Assembly (NCBI GenBank): GCA_949296915.1
Contig: CASFPX010000001.1
Location: 248,001 to 312,000, forward strand
Length of the DNA: 64,000 nt
Origin: Onthovicinus sp900555545
GTDB taxonomy: Bacteria; Bacillota; Clostridia; Oscillospirales; Acutalibacteraceae
Direction: 5' to 3'
The notes under the pieces are model-generated. The model worked only from the letters and a program-made list of their open reading frames with translations, was not told the origin of the DNA and did not search any database. Position numbers and translations under genes: made by a program. Below, in pieces: positions 33,148 through 42,081 of this stretch; position 1 is the stretch's first letter; the number at the start of each line of letters is the position of its first letter.

Positions 33148-34170
33148 TCATTTTACACTTACAAAGCCAACCTTGCGCATGACTTTGGCGAGTGTCCGTC
33201 CGGCCACTCGTTCAGCCTTGTCACGGCCCAGCTTGAGGCACTGCTCCAAGTAAGGCTTATCCTTGAGCAGACGTGCGTGCTCGTCGCGCACCGGGCCAAT
33301 CTCGCTCACGACAGCTTCGCCGACGGCCGCCTTAAAGTCTCCATAGCCTTTGCCTTCAAACTCGCGTTCGATTTCTGCATAGGTTTTACCTGTACAGGCG
33401 GCGTAGATGCTCATCAGGTTGTTGACGCCGTCCTTGCCCTCCGCATGACGTACACACATGTCGGAGTCCGTCACTGCGCGCCTGAATTTGCGCATAATCG
33501 TATCGTTGTCATCCGTGATGTAGACGCATCCGTTGATATTGGTATCCGATTTGCTCATCTTGTGTACCGGATCCTGCAGCGACATCACGCGTGCGCCTGC
33601 CTTCCCGATGAGCGGCTCCGGAACGGTGAAAACATCGCCGTAGATGGAGTTGAAGCGATTGGCTACGTTACGTGTCAGCTCCAGATGCTGCTTCTGATCC
33701 TCGCCGATCGGGACGTAGTCCGCATTGTAGAGCAGGATATCCGCCGCCATCAGGGAGGGATAGGTGAACAGGCCGCCGTTAATATTCTCCGGATGTTTGG
33801 CGGACTTATCCTTGAACTGTGTCATCCGTGAGAGCTCGCCAAACTGCGTGTAGCAGTTGAGAATCCACCCGAGCTGCGCATGTGCCGGCACCGTACTCTG
33901 GACAAAGACAGTATTTTTTTCCGGATTGATCCCCAGAGCGATAATCATCGCAAACATGGACAGAATCTGTTGGCGCAGCTTGGCCGGCTCTTGCCGGACG
34001 GTGATGGAGTGCAGATCCGCCACGCCGTAAAAGCAATCGTAATCCGCGTCATAGGCCTTCCAGTTTTTCAGAGCGCCCAGATAGTTGCCAAGAGTCGGTA
34101 CGCCGCTGGGCTGGATGAGGCTGAGCATCCGCTGCTGCTTTTCGGCGTTGTGTTTCAGTTCCTCTGCCAT
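33148..34170 (-). CDS. trpS: Tryptophan--tRNA ligase
   Basis: Class I aminoacyl-tRNA synthetase charging tRNA-Trp. The 340-residue protein has the HIGH-equivalent loop PSGVPTLGNYLGAL, the Trp-binding VADLHSITV, GEDQKQHLELTRN and the KMSKS loop (HKMSKSDTN). The ATG is used with GGAGGGGG about ten bases upstream. It follows the aminotransferase gene by 22 bases, so the two are probably cotranscribed. No T-box leader is visible upstream of the pair. Confidence 0.97.
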   Translation of the reverse strand: MAEELKHNAEKQQRMLSLIQPSGVPTLGNYLGALKNWKAYDADYDCFYGVADLHSITVRQEPAKLRQQILSMFAMIIALGINPEKNTVFVQSTVPAHAQLGWILNCYTQFGELSRMTQFKDKSAKHPENINGGLFTYPSLMAADILLYNADYVPIGEDQKQHLELTRNVANRFNSIYGDVFTVPEPLIGKAGARVMSLQDPVHKMSKSDTNINGCVYITDDNDTIMRKFRRAVTDSDMCVRHAEGKDGVNNLMSIYAACTGKTYAEIEREFEGKGYGDFKAAVGEAVVSEIGPVRDEHARLLKDKPYLEQCLKLGRDKAERVAGRTLAKVMRKVGFVSVK

Positions 34171-34192
34171 AGTCAAAAACCCCCTCCCTGTT

Positions 34193-35383
34193 TTAAGCCT
34201 GATAAGAGGCGGCCACCTCGCCGAGAAGCTTCATGCCCTTGACGATAGCGTCATCCGTGGGGGTGGAAAAGTTCACACGGAAGCACTGCGTATCCGCCTC
34301 CGGATCGGTCAGGAAAGCCGTACCCGGAACCACTGCCACTTTTTTCTCTACGGCCTTTTTGCAGAACTCGGTCATATTCACGCCCTCCGGCAGTTCGCAC
34401 CAGACAAACAGGCCGCCTTCCGGTCGGACATATTTGACAAAGCCGCCCAGCTCGCTGTCGATCAGGGAGCACATCAGGTTGAGCTTGCCGCGGTAGATGT
34501 CACGGATCTTGGCGATGTGGCCATCCATATCGTAGTGGTTCATCCACTCGTTGACGATCAGCTGGCACAGCATGGTAGTATGCACGTCGGAGGTCTGCTT
34601 ACATACGGTCAACTTGGAGATGATCTCCTTTGGGGCGATGGTGAAGCCCACGCGGATGCCTGGAGAGAGGATTTTGGAGAAGGATCCGCAGTAGATCACC
34701 AGCCCATCCTCATCCATGCTTTTGATAGAGGGGACATCCTCACCCGCCACGCGCAGGTCGCCGTAGGGATTATCCTCCAGAATCAGGACGGAATACTTTT
34801 TGGCCAGCTCGTAGAGCTTTTTGCGTTTTTCGAGTGACATCGTCACGCCTGCGGGGTTCTGAAAGTTTGGAATCGTGTAAATAAACCGCGCGTTGGGCGT
34901 CGTTTTCAGTTTTTCCTCGAGCTCTACCATATCCATGCCGTCGCTCTCCACGCGTACGCCCACAAGGTTTACCCCGTAGGAGCGGAACGCATTCAGTGAG
35001 CCGATGAAGGACGGCGCCTCGCAGATTACGCTGTCGCCCTCATTGCACAGCGCCTTGGAGGTCAGATCCATGACCTGCTGCGCGCCAGAGGTGATGATGA
35101 TATCGTCAAAATCACGGCCAATCTGCTGCGTGTGCTTCATCCGGGCGGCAATTGTCTCCCGCAGGGGGGTATACCCCTCTGTGACACCGTACTGGAGAGC
35201 AAGGATCGGATCGCGATCCAGCAGATCGGCTGTAATCTTGCGTACATCCTCCACCGGGAAGGCCTCCGGAGCCGGATTGCCGGCCGAAAACGCAATCACC
35301 TCCGGATCGGAAGTGGCTTTCAAAATTTCGCGGATAGCCGACGGTTTCAGAGCCGACACTTTGTTGGAAAATTCATATTTCAT
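34193..35383 (-). CDS. PLP-dependent aminotransferase (2-aminoadipate/aromatic type, class I fold)
   Basis: A 396-residue aminotransferase related to the LysN/ARO8 and MocR-like catalytic group. Features: GNPAPEAFPVE, LQYGVTEGYTPLRE, ITSGAQQVMDL, NFQNPAGVTMS, the PLP Asp/Tyr region LEDNPYGDL, the Schiff-base lysine in GSFSKILSPGIRVGF and C-terminal FRVNFSTP. Members transaminate aromatic or branched amino acids with 2-oxoglutarate. Position just upstream of trpS hints at aromatic amino acid use, but this is inference. A TATACT box lies about 45 bases before the ATG. Confidence 0.92.
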   Translation of the reverse strand: MKYEFSNKVSALKPSAIREILKATSDPEVIAFSAGNPAPEAFPVEDVRKITADLLDRDPILALQYGVTEGYTPLRETIAARMKHTQQIGRDFDDIIITSGAQQVMDLTSKALCNEGDSVICEAPSFIGSLNAFRSYGVNLVGVRVESDGMDMVELEEKLKTTPNARFIYTIPNFQNPAGVTMSLEKRKKLYELAKKYSVLILEDNPYGDLRVAGEDVPSIKSMDEDGLVIYCGSFSKILSPGIRVGFTIAPKEIISKLTVCKQTSDVHTTMLCQLIVNEWMNHYDMDGHIAKIRDIYRGKLNLMCSLIDSELGGFVKYVRPEGGLFVWCELPEGVNMTEFCKKAVEKKVAVVPGTAFLTDPEADTQCFRVNFSTPTDDAIVKGMKLLGEVAASYQA

Positions 35384-35529
35384 CTATCAACACATCCTCT
35401 GATGATTTTTACCTTGGGATATCATTCAGTATACCATAATTTGGCGGCCAATGAAAGCGCAGTTATGGACTTTTTGCGCAAGTTGTTATATACTTATTTC
35501 ATGATCACACCACGACGGAGGATGTAACG

Positions 35530-36666
35530 ATGAAAAAAGCTGTGGCCGCCCTTTGCGGAGCGGTGTTCTTACTAACAGGCTGCCTGTCTGGTTGCAGTGC
35601 TGATCGCGCGGTGTTGACCGTGGGCGGCACCGAGGTTGGGAGCGAAATCTACCGTTACTATTTAGATCTTGCCGTGCAGGAGATGTCCGCCGGGATGGAG
35701 GCGGAGGGCGCAACCGAAGCTGGTACCATTGCCACGACCGCTGTGGATTCTGCCGTTCCGGTGACTGGGACATCCCCTTCGGAGACAGACGCGATCGAGG
35801 AAAGCACAACGGAAATGCAGCCGCCCGCAGGGGAGATCTCCACCCAGGCCCTATACGACCGGGCGGAGGAACTGTGTGCCGAATATGTGGCGGTCAACTC
35901 CCTGTTCCGCACCTATAACTGTTCCCTCACCACTGCGGAGAAATCAGAGGTATCCATCGCGGTCAATGACCAGTGGCGGCTTTATGGGCGCTACTACGAG
36001 TCGATCGGCGTTTCCAAACAGACTTTTTATAAAATCCAGCTCAGCACAGCCTATCGCGACGCGATCCTGAACGCCCTCTATGGGGAGGGCGGCGCCACTC
36101 CTGTTGCGGAGGAGCAGCTGCGCCAGTACTATGAGGCGCATTACATCGTATTTCGCGCCATCAGCGGCTATTATACCAGTGTGGATGAGGAGGGGCGCTC
36201 CGTTCCCATGGGCGAGGAAGAGCGTGCCGCTACGGACAGCGCCTTTAATAACATGGCTGAACGGATCAACGACGGTACGGATATCAACACGGCCTATAAC
36301 GATTATTTGGAGTCTATCGGCGATACGGAAGCGGATGAGAGTGTCGCAGTGCGAATCGCTAATGCGGACTCCCAGGGGTATCCGGAAGGTTTTTTTGAGG
36401 CCGTCCATGCGCTGGAGCAGGATACGGCCACCGTCATCCGCCTGGGGGACTATATCTATGTGATTGTCCGGCTGGACCCCTACACGGAGGATAACAGCTA
36501 TTATCAGGCCAACAGATCTGACGTCCTCCGGGGGCTCAAGGCGGCGGATTTTGATACGCTTGTCCGCGATTGCGCCCAGGCATATGATGTTACGGTAAAG
36601 GCTTCCGCCCAGCGCAGCTGCCTGCGCAAGATCGAGCAAAAACACAGCCAGCTTATCTTTAGTTGA
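35530..36666 (+). CDS. PrsA-like extracellular lipoprotein
   Basis: A 378-residue lipoprotein with signal peptide and lipobox LLTGC (Cys18). After the signal comes VLTVGGTEVGSEIYRYYL, the opening typical of SurA/PrsA-type chaperones. A low-complexity Thr/Glu/Ser insertion (about 60-95) follows, then a helical region and a C-terminal part (about 190-340) that resembles a degenerate parvulin domain (YYEAHYIVFRAI). It probably assists folding outside the membrane; proline isomerase activity is doubtful. GGAGG is eight bases before the ATG. It is monocistronic. Confidence 0.8.
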   Translation: MKKAVAALCGAVFLLTGCLSGCSADRAVLTVGGTEVGSEIYRYYLDLAVQEMSAGMEAEGATEAGTIATTAVDSAVPVTGTSPSETDAIEESTTEMQPPAGEISTQALYDRAEELCAEYVAVNSLFRTYNCSLTTAEKSEVSIAVNDQWRLYGRYYESIGVSKQTFYKIQLSTAYRDAILNALYGEGGATPVAEEQLRQYYEAHYIVFRAISGYYTSVDEEGRSVPMGEEERAATDSAFNNMAERINDGTDINTAYNDYLESIGDTEADESVAVRIANADSQGYPEGFFEAVHALEQDTATVIRLGDYIYVIVRLDPYTEDNSYYQANRSDVLRGLKAADFDTLVRDCAQAYDVTVKASAQRSCLRKIEQKHSQLIFS

Positions 36667-36702
36667 AATTCCAGTCATGCGCCAAAAGAACATAAAAAAG
36701 TA

Positions 36703-36731
36703 TTGACAACCCGCGCAACATCGATTATAAT
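36703..36731 (+). promoter_or_regulatory. Promoter of the tRNA-Met/tRNA-Glu unit
   Basis: Perfect TTGACA, 17 bases, perfect TATAAT. The leader contains a small hairpin CGCCCGT-GAAA-ACGGGCG (36739-36756). Confidence 0.9.
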
Positions 36732-36763
36732 ATTATTCGCCCGTGAAAACGGGCGTGTGATAT

Positions 36764-36840
36764 GGCGGTATAGCTCAGTTGGCTAGAGCATTCGGTTCAT
36801 ACCCGGAGTGTCATTGGTTCGAATCCAATTACCGCTACCA
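36764..36840 (+). tRNA. tRNA-Met (anticodon CAT)
   Basis: Cloverleaf with acceptor GGCGGTA/TACCGCT (G1-U72 wobble), D-arm AGCTCAGTTGGCTAGAGC, anticodon loop TTCATAC, T-arm GTTCGAATC and encoded CCA. It looks like elongator Met; an Ile2 tRNA with modified CAT cannot be fully excluded from sequence. Confidence 0.93.
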
Positions 36841-36845
36841 CTTTC

Positions 36846-36879
36846 CAGCGGGGAGTTCCGCTCTAAGTACTCCCCGCTG
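36846..36879 (+). other. Hairpin between tRNA-Met and tRNA-Glu
   Basis: A perfect 11-base stem CAGCGGGGAGT/ACTCCCCGCTG with a 12-base loop, followed by AAATTTT. It may be a leaky terminator or a processing signal. Confidence 0.6.
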
Positions 36880-36888
36880 AAATTTTAA

Positions 36889-36963
36889 GGCCCGGTGGTC
36901 AAGCGGTTAAGACACCGCCCTTTCACGGCGGTAACACGGGTTCGATTCCCGTCCGGGTCACCA
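36889..36963 (+). tRNA. tRNA-Glu (anticodon TTC)
   Basis: Cloverleaf with acceptor GGCCCGG/CCGGGTC (one G-U), D-arm GGTCAAGCGGTTAAGACA, anticodon stem CCGCC/GGCGG around CTTTCAC, T-arm GTTCGATTC and encoded CCA. Cotranscribed with tRNA-Met. Confidence 0.97.
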
Positions 36964-36974
36964 TACCAATCTCA

Positions 36975-37014
36975 CAGCAAAGCCCCCGAGAATCTTTTCT
37001 CGGGGGCTTTGCTG
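36975..37014 (+). terminator. Terminator of the tRNA unit
   Basis: A perfect 18-base stem (CAGCAAAGCCCCCGAGAA and its complement) with a TCTT loop, 11 bases after tRNA-Glu. Very stable; the stem itself ends in CTTTGCTG. Confidence 0.8.
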
Positions 37015-37084
37015 TAAGTGTATGTACTTGGGGTTGGAATTCATGCCAAAGCCCCAATATGCCTGGTGGACTTTACAGGATAGA

Positions 37085-37120
37085 CAAATCGGCGGAGGCT
37101 ATTTAGCCTCCGCCGATTTG
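37085..37120. repeat. Perfect 16-base hairpin without a T-run
   Basis: CAAATCGGCGGAGGCT and its exact complement around an ATTT loop, in the 3' region of the universal-stress gene. It is probably a terminator or mRNA-stabilising structure for that minus-strand gene, but the tail is not T-rich. Confidence 0.5.
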
Positions 37121-37168
37121 CAAAAAAGAGGAAAGAAAAGAAATGAAAAAAATATATGAAAAAAGGGG

Positions 37169-37603
37169 CTATGCCCTTTTGGGCTGAATGACGGAGGCGG
37201 GAACCTCCCCGGTTGTCATGTGGTACATGTTGCTGTCCGCGTCCACCATTGTGATTGGCAGATCCGGCAGCAGCATCCGGACGGATGCGATAAAGGGGGA
37301 TGCGCTGTCCTTGGGGAATCCCATCACCACGACGGAGGCATTCACTTTTTTTAAAAAGCTGGCCGTCAAAATGGCGGGATTGTCGCTAAAATAGACGCTC
37401 ATCCGCGCACCAACGTTGCGGCACGATTCATGCAGGAGCTCCATTGCCTGCGGATCGGGGGAGTAGCAGTCCTTGGCTGGCTGCACATTCAAAACTTCGA
37501 GGTGCATCCCGTACTCGTCGGAGATCTTCTTGCCCGCTTCGATCAGGCGTTTGCAGGAAGCCTGCTGGGTGACGCATACCACCGCGCAGGGCGGCTTTTT
37601 CAT
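37169..37603 (-). CDS. Universal-stress-like (UspA-fold) protein
   Basis: A 144-residue single-domain protein of the adenine-nucleotide alpha-hydrolase fold. The pattern of beta strands (PCAVVCVTQQ, LEVLNVQP, MSVYFSD, ASVVVMGFPKDS, PITMVDAD) resembles UspA or the KdpD sensor part. The classic ATP-binding GxxG-9x-G-S/T is not complete, so nucleotide binding is doubtful. AGGAGGTG is seven bases before the ATG. It lies downstream of the histidine kinase on the same strand, about 100 bases away, and may act in the same response. Confidence 0.65.
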   Translation of the reverse strand: MKKPPCAVVCVTQQASCKRLIEAGKKISDEYGMHLEVLNVQPAKDCYSPDPQAMELLHESCRNVGARMSVYFSDNPAILTASFLKKVNASVVVMGFPKDSASPFIASVRMLLPDLPITMVDADSNMYHMTTGEVPASVIQPKRA

Positions 37604-37706
37604 CTTGGTTCACCTCCTCTCTGTTGATGCTCCTATGATACAGGAAGTTTATTGCACCAATAAAAGGAAAAGATGTACAGTCCGTTAATATTTCAGGAAA
37701 ATTTCG

Positions 37707-40133
37707 TTACGGTTGAGCGGGCTTTGGCGGAGTTTGGATGGACTCTGGTATCGCGGACTGTTCCGGCGCAAGGGGGAGGCGGACTGTGGCCTTGAACAGA
37801 TCGCCGTCAATCTCAATTGTGAACTGCCCGCCCTGTTTTTCACACAGGTTCTGCGCGATGGAGAGGCCCAGTCCGCTGCCCTCCGTGGATCGGGATTCAT
37901 CCCCGCGCACAAAGCGCTCCATCAATTCCTCCGGGCTGATATTCAGCTCCTCGCGGGAGATGTTCTTGACCGTCAGCACGCCGAATGCTCCCTCAGTGCG
38001 TACATCGATGTACGCCCGTGTGCCGGGTACGGAGTACTTGCGCACGTTGGAGAGCAGGTTCTCCACCACGCGCCAGGTCTTCTGGCTGTCCGCCTGAACG
38101 ACCGGCTGCTGCTCCGGCTCGTTGATGACCACGGTCACACCCTGGTTGGCCAGTGCGTCCTCATTCTCCCCCACGGCCTGCACGGCCATCTCATACAGGT
38201 TCAACCGGATCGGGTGAAATTCAATGTTGCCCGTAGAAGCCTTGGAGGCCTCCACCAGATCTTCGATCAGGTGTTTAAGCCGGTCGGATTTGTTCTGGAG
38301 CACGGCAATATAATCCTGCGCCTGCTGATCCGGGATGTCGCATTTGGCGAGCAGGCCGGTGTAATTGATAATGGAGGTCAGCGGAGTCTTTAAATCGTGC
38401 GAGACGTTGGTGATCAGTTCCGTCTTGAGCCGTTCGCTCTTGAGCGCCTCGTCCACAGCGGCCTGCATCCCGTCGCGCAGGTGGATGATATCCTGTGCAA
38501 AGGGGACCATCCACTTGGGGAATTTGGCGGTATCGATCGTGACGTTCAGATTGCCGGACTGGATCTCGTGCGCGTACTTCATCAGCCGGTCGAGCGACGC
38601 CATGGAGCGCCACAGGAACAGCACCACAAAGATATTGATGAAAATGGGCAAAAACGGAATCAGCGAGAGCGGGATCATCACTACAAAGTAGGCGATCAGC
38701 AGCCGCAGGATATAGCGCGGCAGGCTCTTGAAGTGGTGCCCCAGCGGGGAGAACTGGCATTTGAACCACTTGCCCAGACGTTTAAACCCGCGGCCCATGG
38801 ACGCCAGAAGCGTTCGCTGCCAGTAATGCCCGGCTTTGGCGTTGCGGGAGATGGACATACATAGCTCCACAAAGAACAAAGTAAAGGTGAAGCTAAACAG
38901 CAGCAGAGTTAGCGTGGCGCTTAATACCAAAGATGGATAGAAAAAGCGATTGGAGGACCAAAGAATCCCATATCCCGAACAGCCGAACGACAGTCCAAGT
39001 CCCAAAATTAAATGCACATCATTGGGGATGGCATCAAGAAAATTGCGAAGTACCGGCTCACGCCCACTGATTGTACCGCCAAAGCGTAGAATTTTGCGGC
39101 GGTACAGTTCCGTGTTGGGTTCGGGTAGTGGCCCGCGACCAGCAAAAATAATCGCCAGAACCAAACATACCAGGAAGATGATCCCGGCTACCGGCAACAG
39201 TGGTTGGACAACATCCAAAACCTTAATACACAGTTCAAATGAGGTACAGTATGTACCATATTGATCGCCAACTGTTCCGGGAGCCATATTGACTGTGTCT
39301 ATCCCAAGATAGATGTCCATATCTCCATCTATATCAAAGCTATTCTCCAAGCGGGTGTTTGTAACTTCATTTTGCAATTTGCTGAAGCGTTCTACCTCGT
39401 TTGATTTTGTGTGATAACACAGTGAAAAAGAATAGGCCTGAATGGTCTGGATGGGATTTTCCTCGCTCATGTTCGTATAGACAAATCCATTTATATTATT
39501 TACAGCGTAAATTTTTAAACTATCCAACGAATTTAAGTTGCTTATTTTATTACGAACATCATTCACAATTTGATTATATTTACCCTCTAAATCAAACTCT
39601 TGCGACCAATAGGCATAGGCACCCTCATAATCTGGATCAGCCCTTGTTGTTTCGTCATAGCCGGTTGTTGTTTCAACATATTCGCCATCGGCGGCGGTTG
39701 CCTCTTTTATGGGTTCCGATGCATCTGTCGTGAACTCATTGCTATAATAATCCTGATATTGAAAGCCGTATTCGGAAATTCGATCCCTAATGTAGTTATC
39801 ACGCTCCTGTTCCAGCCTTGCGCGTTGCTGCTTGAGATATACGTTCTGAAAGTAGTCCTCGTTGCCATAGTCCCTTAGGATTTCAGTCACAGCTATAATG
39901 TCATCTAAAAGTTGATACCCCACAGGAGCTGTTGTAACAAACAACCCTGGCTCATGGCGTTTCTGAGAATCCAGCAGAACTTCTGGTGTGTTACCGGGCT
40001 CTTCCAGCATAGTGTTATTTGCTGCTATAAATACCCCGGAAAACAACACTGCTGTTCCACTGATCACGGCTAGGATTACAGCAATAATCTTAATGATTTT
40101 TACCTTACGGGAGTTTTTCGATTTTATAACCAA
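37707..40133 (-). CDS. Sensor histidine kinase with large extracellular domain and multiple membrane helices
   Basis: An 808-residue kinase. An N-terminal helix (about 13-35) is followed by some 270 extracellular residues rich in Glu/Tyr/Thr with no recognised fold. Further membrane helices lie near 312-335, 370-420 and 480-525. The kinase core has the phospho-acceptor His in SHDLKTPLTS (near 578), the N-box ENLLSNVRKYS (near 692) and the G-box GSGLGLSIAQ (near 754). The tail is Pro-rich. The frame overlaps the response regulator by 29 bases; the apparent start is TTG with GGGG very close, so the start is uncertain by a few residues. Signal unknown, probably envelope-related. Confidence 0.9.
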   Translation of the reverse strand: MVIKSKNSRKVKIIKIIAVILAVISGTAVLFSGVFIAANNTMLEEPGNTPEVLLDSQKRHEPGLFVTTAPVGYQLLDDIIAVTEILRDYGNEDYFQNVYLKQQRARLEQERDNYIRDRISEYGFQYQDYYSNEFTTDASEPIKEATAADGEYVETTTGYDETTRADPDYEGAYAYWSQEFDLEGKYNQIVNDVRNKISNLNSLDSLKIYAVNNINGFVYTNMSEENPIQTIQAYSFSLCYHTKSNEVERFSKLQNEVTNTRLENSFDIDGDMDIYLGIDTVNMAPGTVGDQYGTYCTSFELCIKVLDVVQPLLPVAGIIFLVCLVLAIIFAGRGPLPEPNTELYRRKILRFGGTISGREPVLRNFLDAIPNDVHLILGLGLSFGCSGYGILWSSNRFFYPSLVLSATLTLLLFSFTFTLFFVELCMSISRNAKAGHYWQRTLLASMGRGFKRLGKWFKCQFSPLGHHFKSLPRYILRLLIAYFVVMIPLSLIPFLPIFINIFVVLFLWRSMASLDRLMKYAHEIQSGNLNVTIDTAKFPKWMVPFAQDIIHLRDGMQAAVDEALKSERLKTELITNVSHDLKTPLTSIINYTGLLAKCDIPDQQAQDYIAVLQNKSDRLKHLIEDLVEASKASTGNIEFHPIRLNLYEMAVQAVGENEDALANQGVTVVINEPEQQPVVQADSQKTWRVVENLLSNVRKYSVPGTRAYIDVRTEGAFGVLTVKNISREELNISPEELMERFVRGDESRSTEGSGLGLSIAQNLCEKQGGQFTIEIDGDLFKATVRLPLAPEQSAIPESIQTPPKPAQP

Positions 40134-40797
40134 TTCCCCACACCACCTTTAAATAAGTCGGTTCCTTTGGATTGATCTCGATCTTCTCACGGATGCGGCG
40201 GATGTGCACGGTGACGGTCTTTTCCGTCTGAAAGGACGGCTCGTTCCACACCGCCTCATAGATCTGCCGGGTGGAGAGCACGCGCCCCAGATTCTGCATC
40301 ATGTACTCCATGATTCCGTACTCGCGCGCCGTCAGATGTACCGGCTCGCCGTCGAGTGTGACCTCATGGGCCGCTGTATCCAGGCAGAGGCCGCCCGTCG
40401 TGATGACGTGATCGTTCTGCTCCATGCTGCCCAGGTTTACATACCGCCGGATCTGGCTTTTGATGCGCGCAATCAGCTCCAGCGGGTTGAACGGCTTGGT
40501 CACATAGTCGTCCGCGCCAAAGGTCAGGCCTGTGATCTTGTCCGCATCTTCGCTCTTGGCGGAGAGCATAATGATCGGGAAGTTGTGCTTTTCCCGCATC
40601 TTGAGCGTAGCAGTCAGTCCGTTCATGTTGGGCATCATGATATCGAGCACCGCGCAGTGAATCTCGTTATTTTTGCACGCCTCAATGGCCTGGATGCCAT
40701 TGTACGCCTTGATCGTATGGAAGCCCTCGCTCGCGCAGTAGATCTCGATGGAGTTCACGATTGCCTCGTCATCGTCGCAGATCAAAATATTGTACAT
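40105..40797 (-). CDS. OmpR-family response regulator
   Basis: A 230-residue regulator with a receiver domain (1-118: acidic CDDDEA, phospho-Asp in VLDIMMPN, Lys in MLSAKSED) and an OmpR/PhoB winged helix (about 130-228; LTAREYGIMEYMMQNLGRVLSTRQIYEAVWNE, VTVHIRRIREKIE). GAGGAGG is eight bases before the ATG. It is the first gene of the pair with the histidine kinase, whose start lies inside its last codons. Confidence 0.96.
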   Translation of the reverse strand: MYNILICDDDEAIVNSIEIYCASEGFHTIKAYNGIQAIEACKNNEIHCAVLDIMMPNMNGLTATLKMREKHNFPIIMLSAKSEDADKITGLTFGADDYVTKPFNPLELIARIKSQIRRYVNLGSMEQNDHVITTGGLCLDTAAHEVTLDGEPVHLTAREYGIMEYMMQNLGRVLSTRQIYEAVWNEPSFQTEKTVTVHIRRIREKIEINPKEPTYLKVVWGIGYKIEKLP

Positions 40798-40882
40798 GTT
40801 CTCTTCCTCCTCATACTCCTATTATCCGACATATTTTCTAAGGTGGGGGAATAAAAAAATTAAGAATTTATTACAATCCCGT

Positions 40883-41989
40883 TCAGCCGTACAGCAGGGT
40901 GGCAATAGCGCTGTTGGAGAGCAAAAATCCCGCGCGCGTCAGGCGGATTCCGTCTTCGTCCAGAACAGCCAACCCGCCCTTTGCAAGATCACACGCCCGT
41001 TCATAGAACTCCGGTGGAATCGGATGGCCAAAGCGCGATCGCACGTCCTGCTCGCGCAGACCGCCGCACAGGCGCAGGCGGAGCATTGCGTACTCCTCAA
41101 AATCTCCGCCCGGCCCATCGTCAACCGGCTCTACGCCGTTCATGAATGCGCCGATATCATGAGGATAGTAAAACCGCCTTCCGTCTACAAAGGAGTGCGC
41201 CGCCGGGCCAATGCCAAGATATTCCTCATCGTTCCAATATTTTAAATTGTGGCGGCTCTCATACCCCGGCTTTGCAAAGTTGGAAATCTCATATTGCTTA
41301 AATCCCGATTTTTCCAGTTCGCGGCACACTACCTCGTAGATCCGGCAGGTCTCATCCTCATCCGGCAGGGCGAGCGAGGCGGCACGGCTGAAAAAAGGCG
41401 TGCCCTCTTCGATTTTCAGCAGATAACCGCTTACATGGGTGACGCCCATCTCTGCACAGAAATTTACAGATTCAACGGCGGACTGCGCTGTCTGCCCCGG
41501 GATGCCCAGCATCAGATCCAGCGAGAGATTATCGATTCCAGCGCCGCGGGCCCATCCGATACAGCGCGCCACATCCTCTTTTCCACTGCGCCGCCCCAGC
41601 TTTTTGCGTTCGCTGTCCACGGCGGATTGCATCCCGAGCGAGATACGGTTCACGCCGGCCTCCGCCAGCTGGCAAAACAGATCCGGCGAGAAAGAGGAGG
41701 GATTGCACTCCACCGTGATTTCCGCCCCCGGAAGGAGGGTAAAGTGCTTCTGCGCCGCACGGATGACCTCTGCCAGCAATTCCCCGCCGATCAGGCTGGG
41801 CGTCCCACCGCCGAGGTAGAGCGTATCGGCCTGCGCCGGGTGCTGTTTGGAGAGATGTTCAAGCTGCTCCGCCATCCGGCGCGCATATGTGGGGAATAGC
41901 GATTCGCTCCGGGTCAAAGAATAAAAATCACAGTAGGGGCACTTGCTGCGGCAAAACGGGATGTGCAGATACAGCCCGACGGTTTTCAC
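40883..41989 (-). CDS. hemW: HemW-type radical SAM protein (coproporphyrinogen III oxidase-like)
   Basis: A radical SAM protein of the HemN/HemW group, now viewed as a heme chaperone rather than an oxidase. The SAM-cluster motif is CxxxCxxC in FCRSKCPYCDF near the N-terminus; YLGGGTPSL, NRISLGMQSA, DLMLGIPGQT and the C-terminal HemN_C part (about 280-368) follow. The HemN-specific extra N-terminal residues are absent, as expected of HemW. The start used is GTG, with AAGGGGG about eight bases upstream; a TTG seven codons earlier is the alternative. No heme synthesis genes are near. Confidence 0.92.
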   Translation of the reverse strand: MKTVGLYLHIPFCRSKCPYCDFYSLTRSESLFPTYARRMAEQLEHLSKQHPAQADTLYLGGGTPSLIGGELLAEVIRAAQKHFTLLPGAEITVECNPSSFSPDLFCQLAEAGVNRISLGMQSAVDSERKKLGRRSGKEDVARCIGWARGAGIDNLSLDLMLGIPGQTAQSAVESVNFCAEMGVTHVSGYLLKIEEGTPFFSRAASLALPDEDETCRIYEVVCRELEKSGFKQYEISNFAKPGYESRHNLKYWNDEEYLGIGPAAHSFVDGRRFYYPHDIGAFMNGVEPVDDGPGGDFEEYAMLRLRLCGGLREQDVRSRFGHPIPPEFYERACDLAKGGLAVLDEDGIRLTRAGFLLSNSAIATLLYG

Positions 41990-42081
41990 ATGGGGTTCCC
42001 CCTTTGACAAGTTGCTGTTTCTATATTATCATATTTTTAACCTCTTGGCGAATAAAACCGAAAAGGGCGGGGGATTCGATC

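Noticed and set aside
36764..36840. tRNA-Ile2 (CAT modified to read ATA)
   Set aside because: The acceptor GGCGGTA and overall arms look more like elongator tRNA-Met. Sequence alone cannot exclude Ile2 completely, so the Met call is kept with slightly lower confidence.
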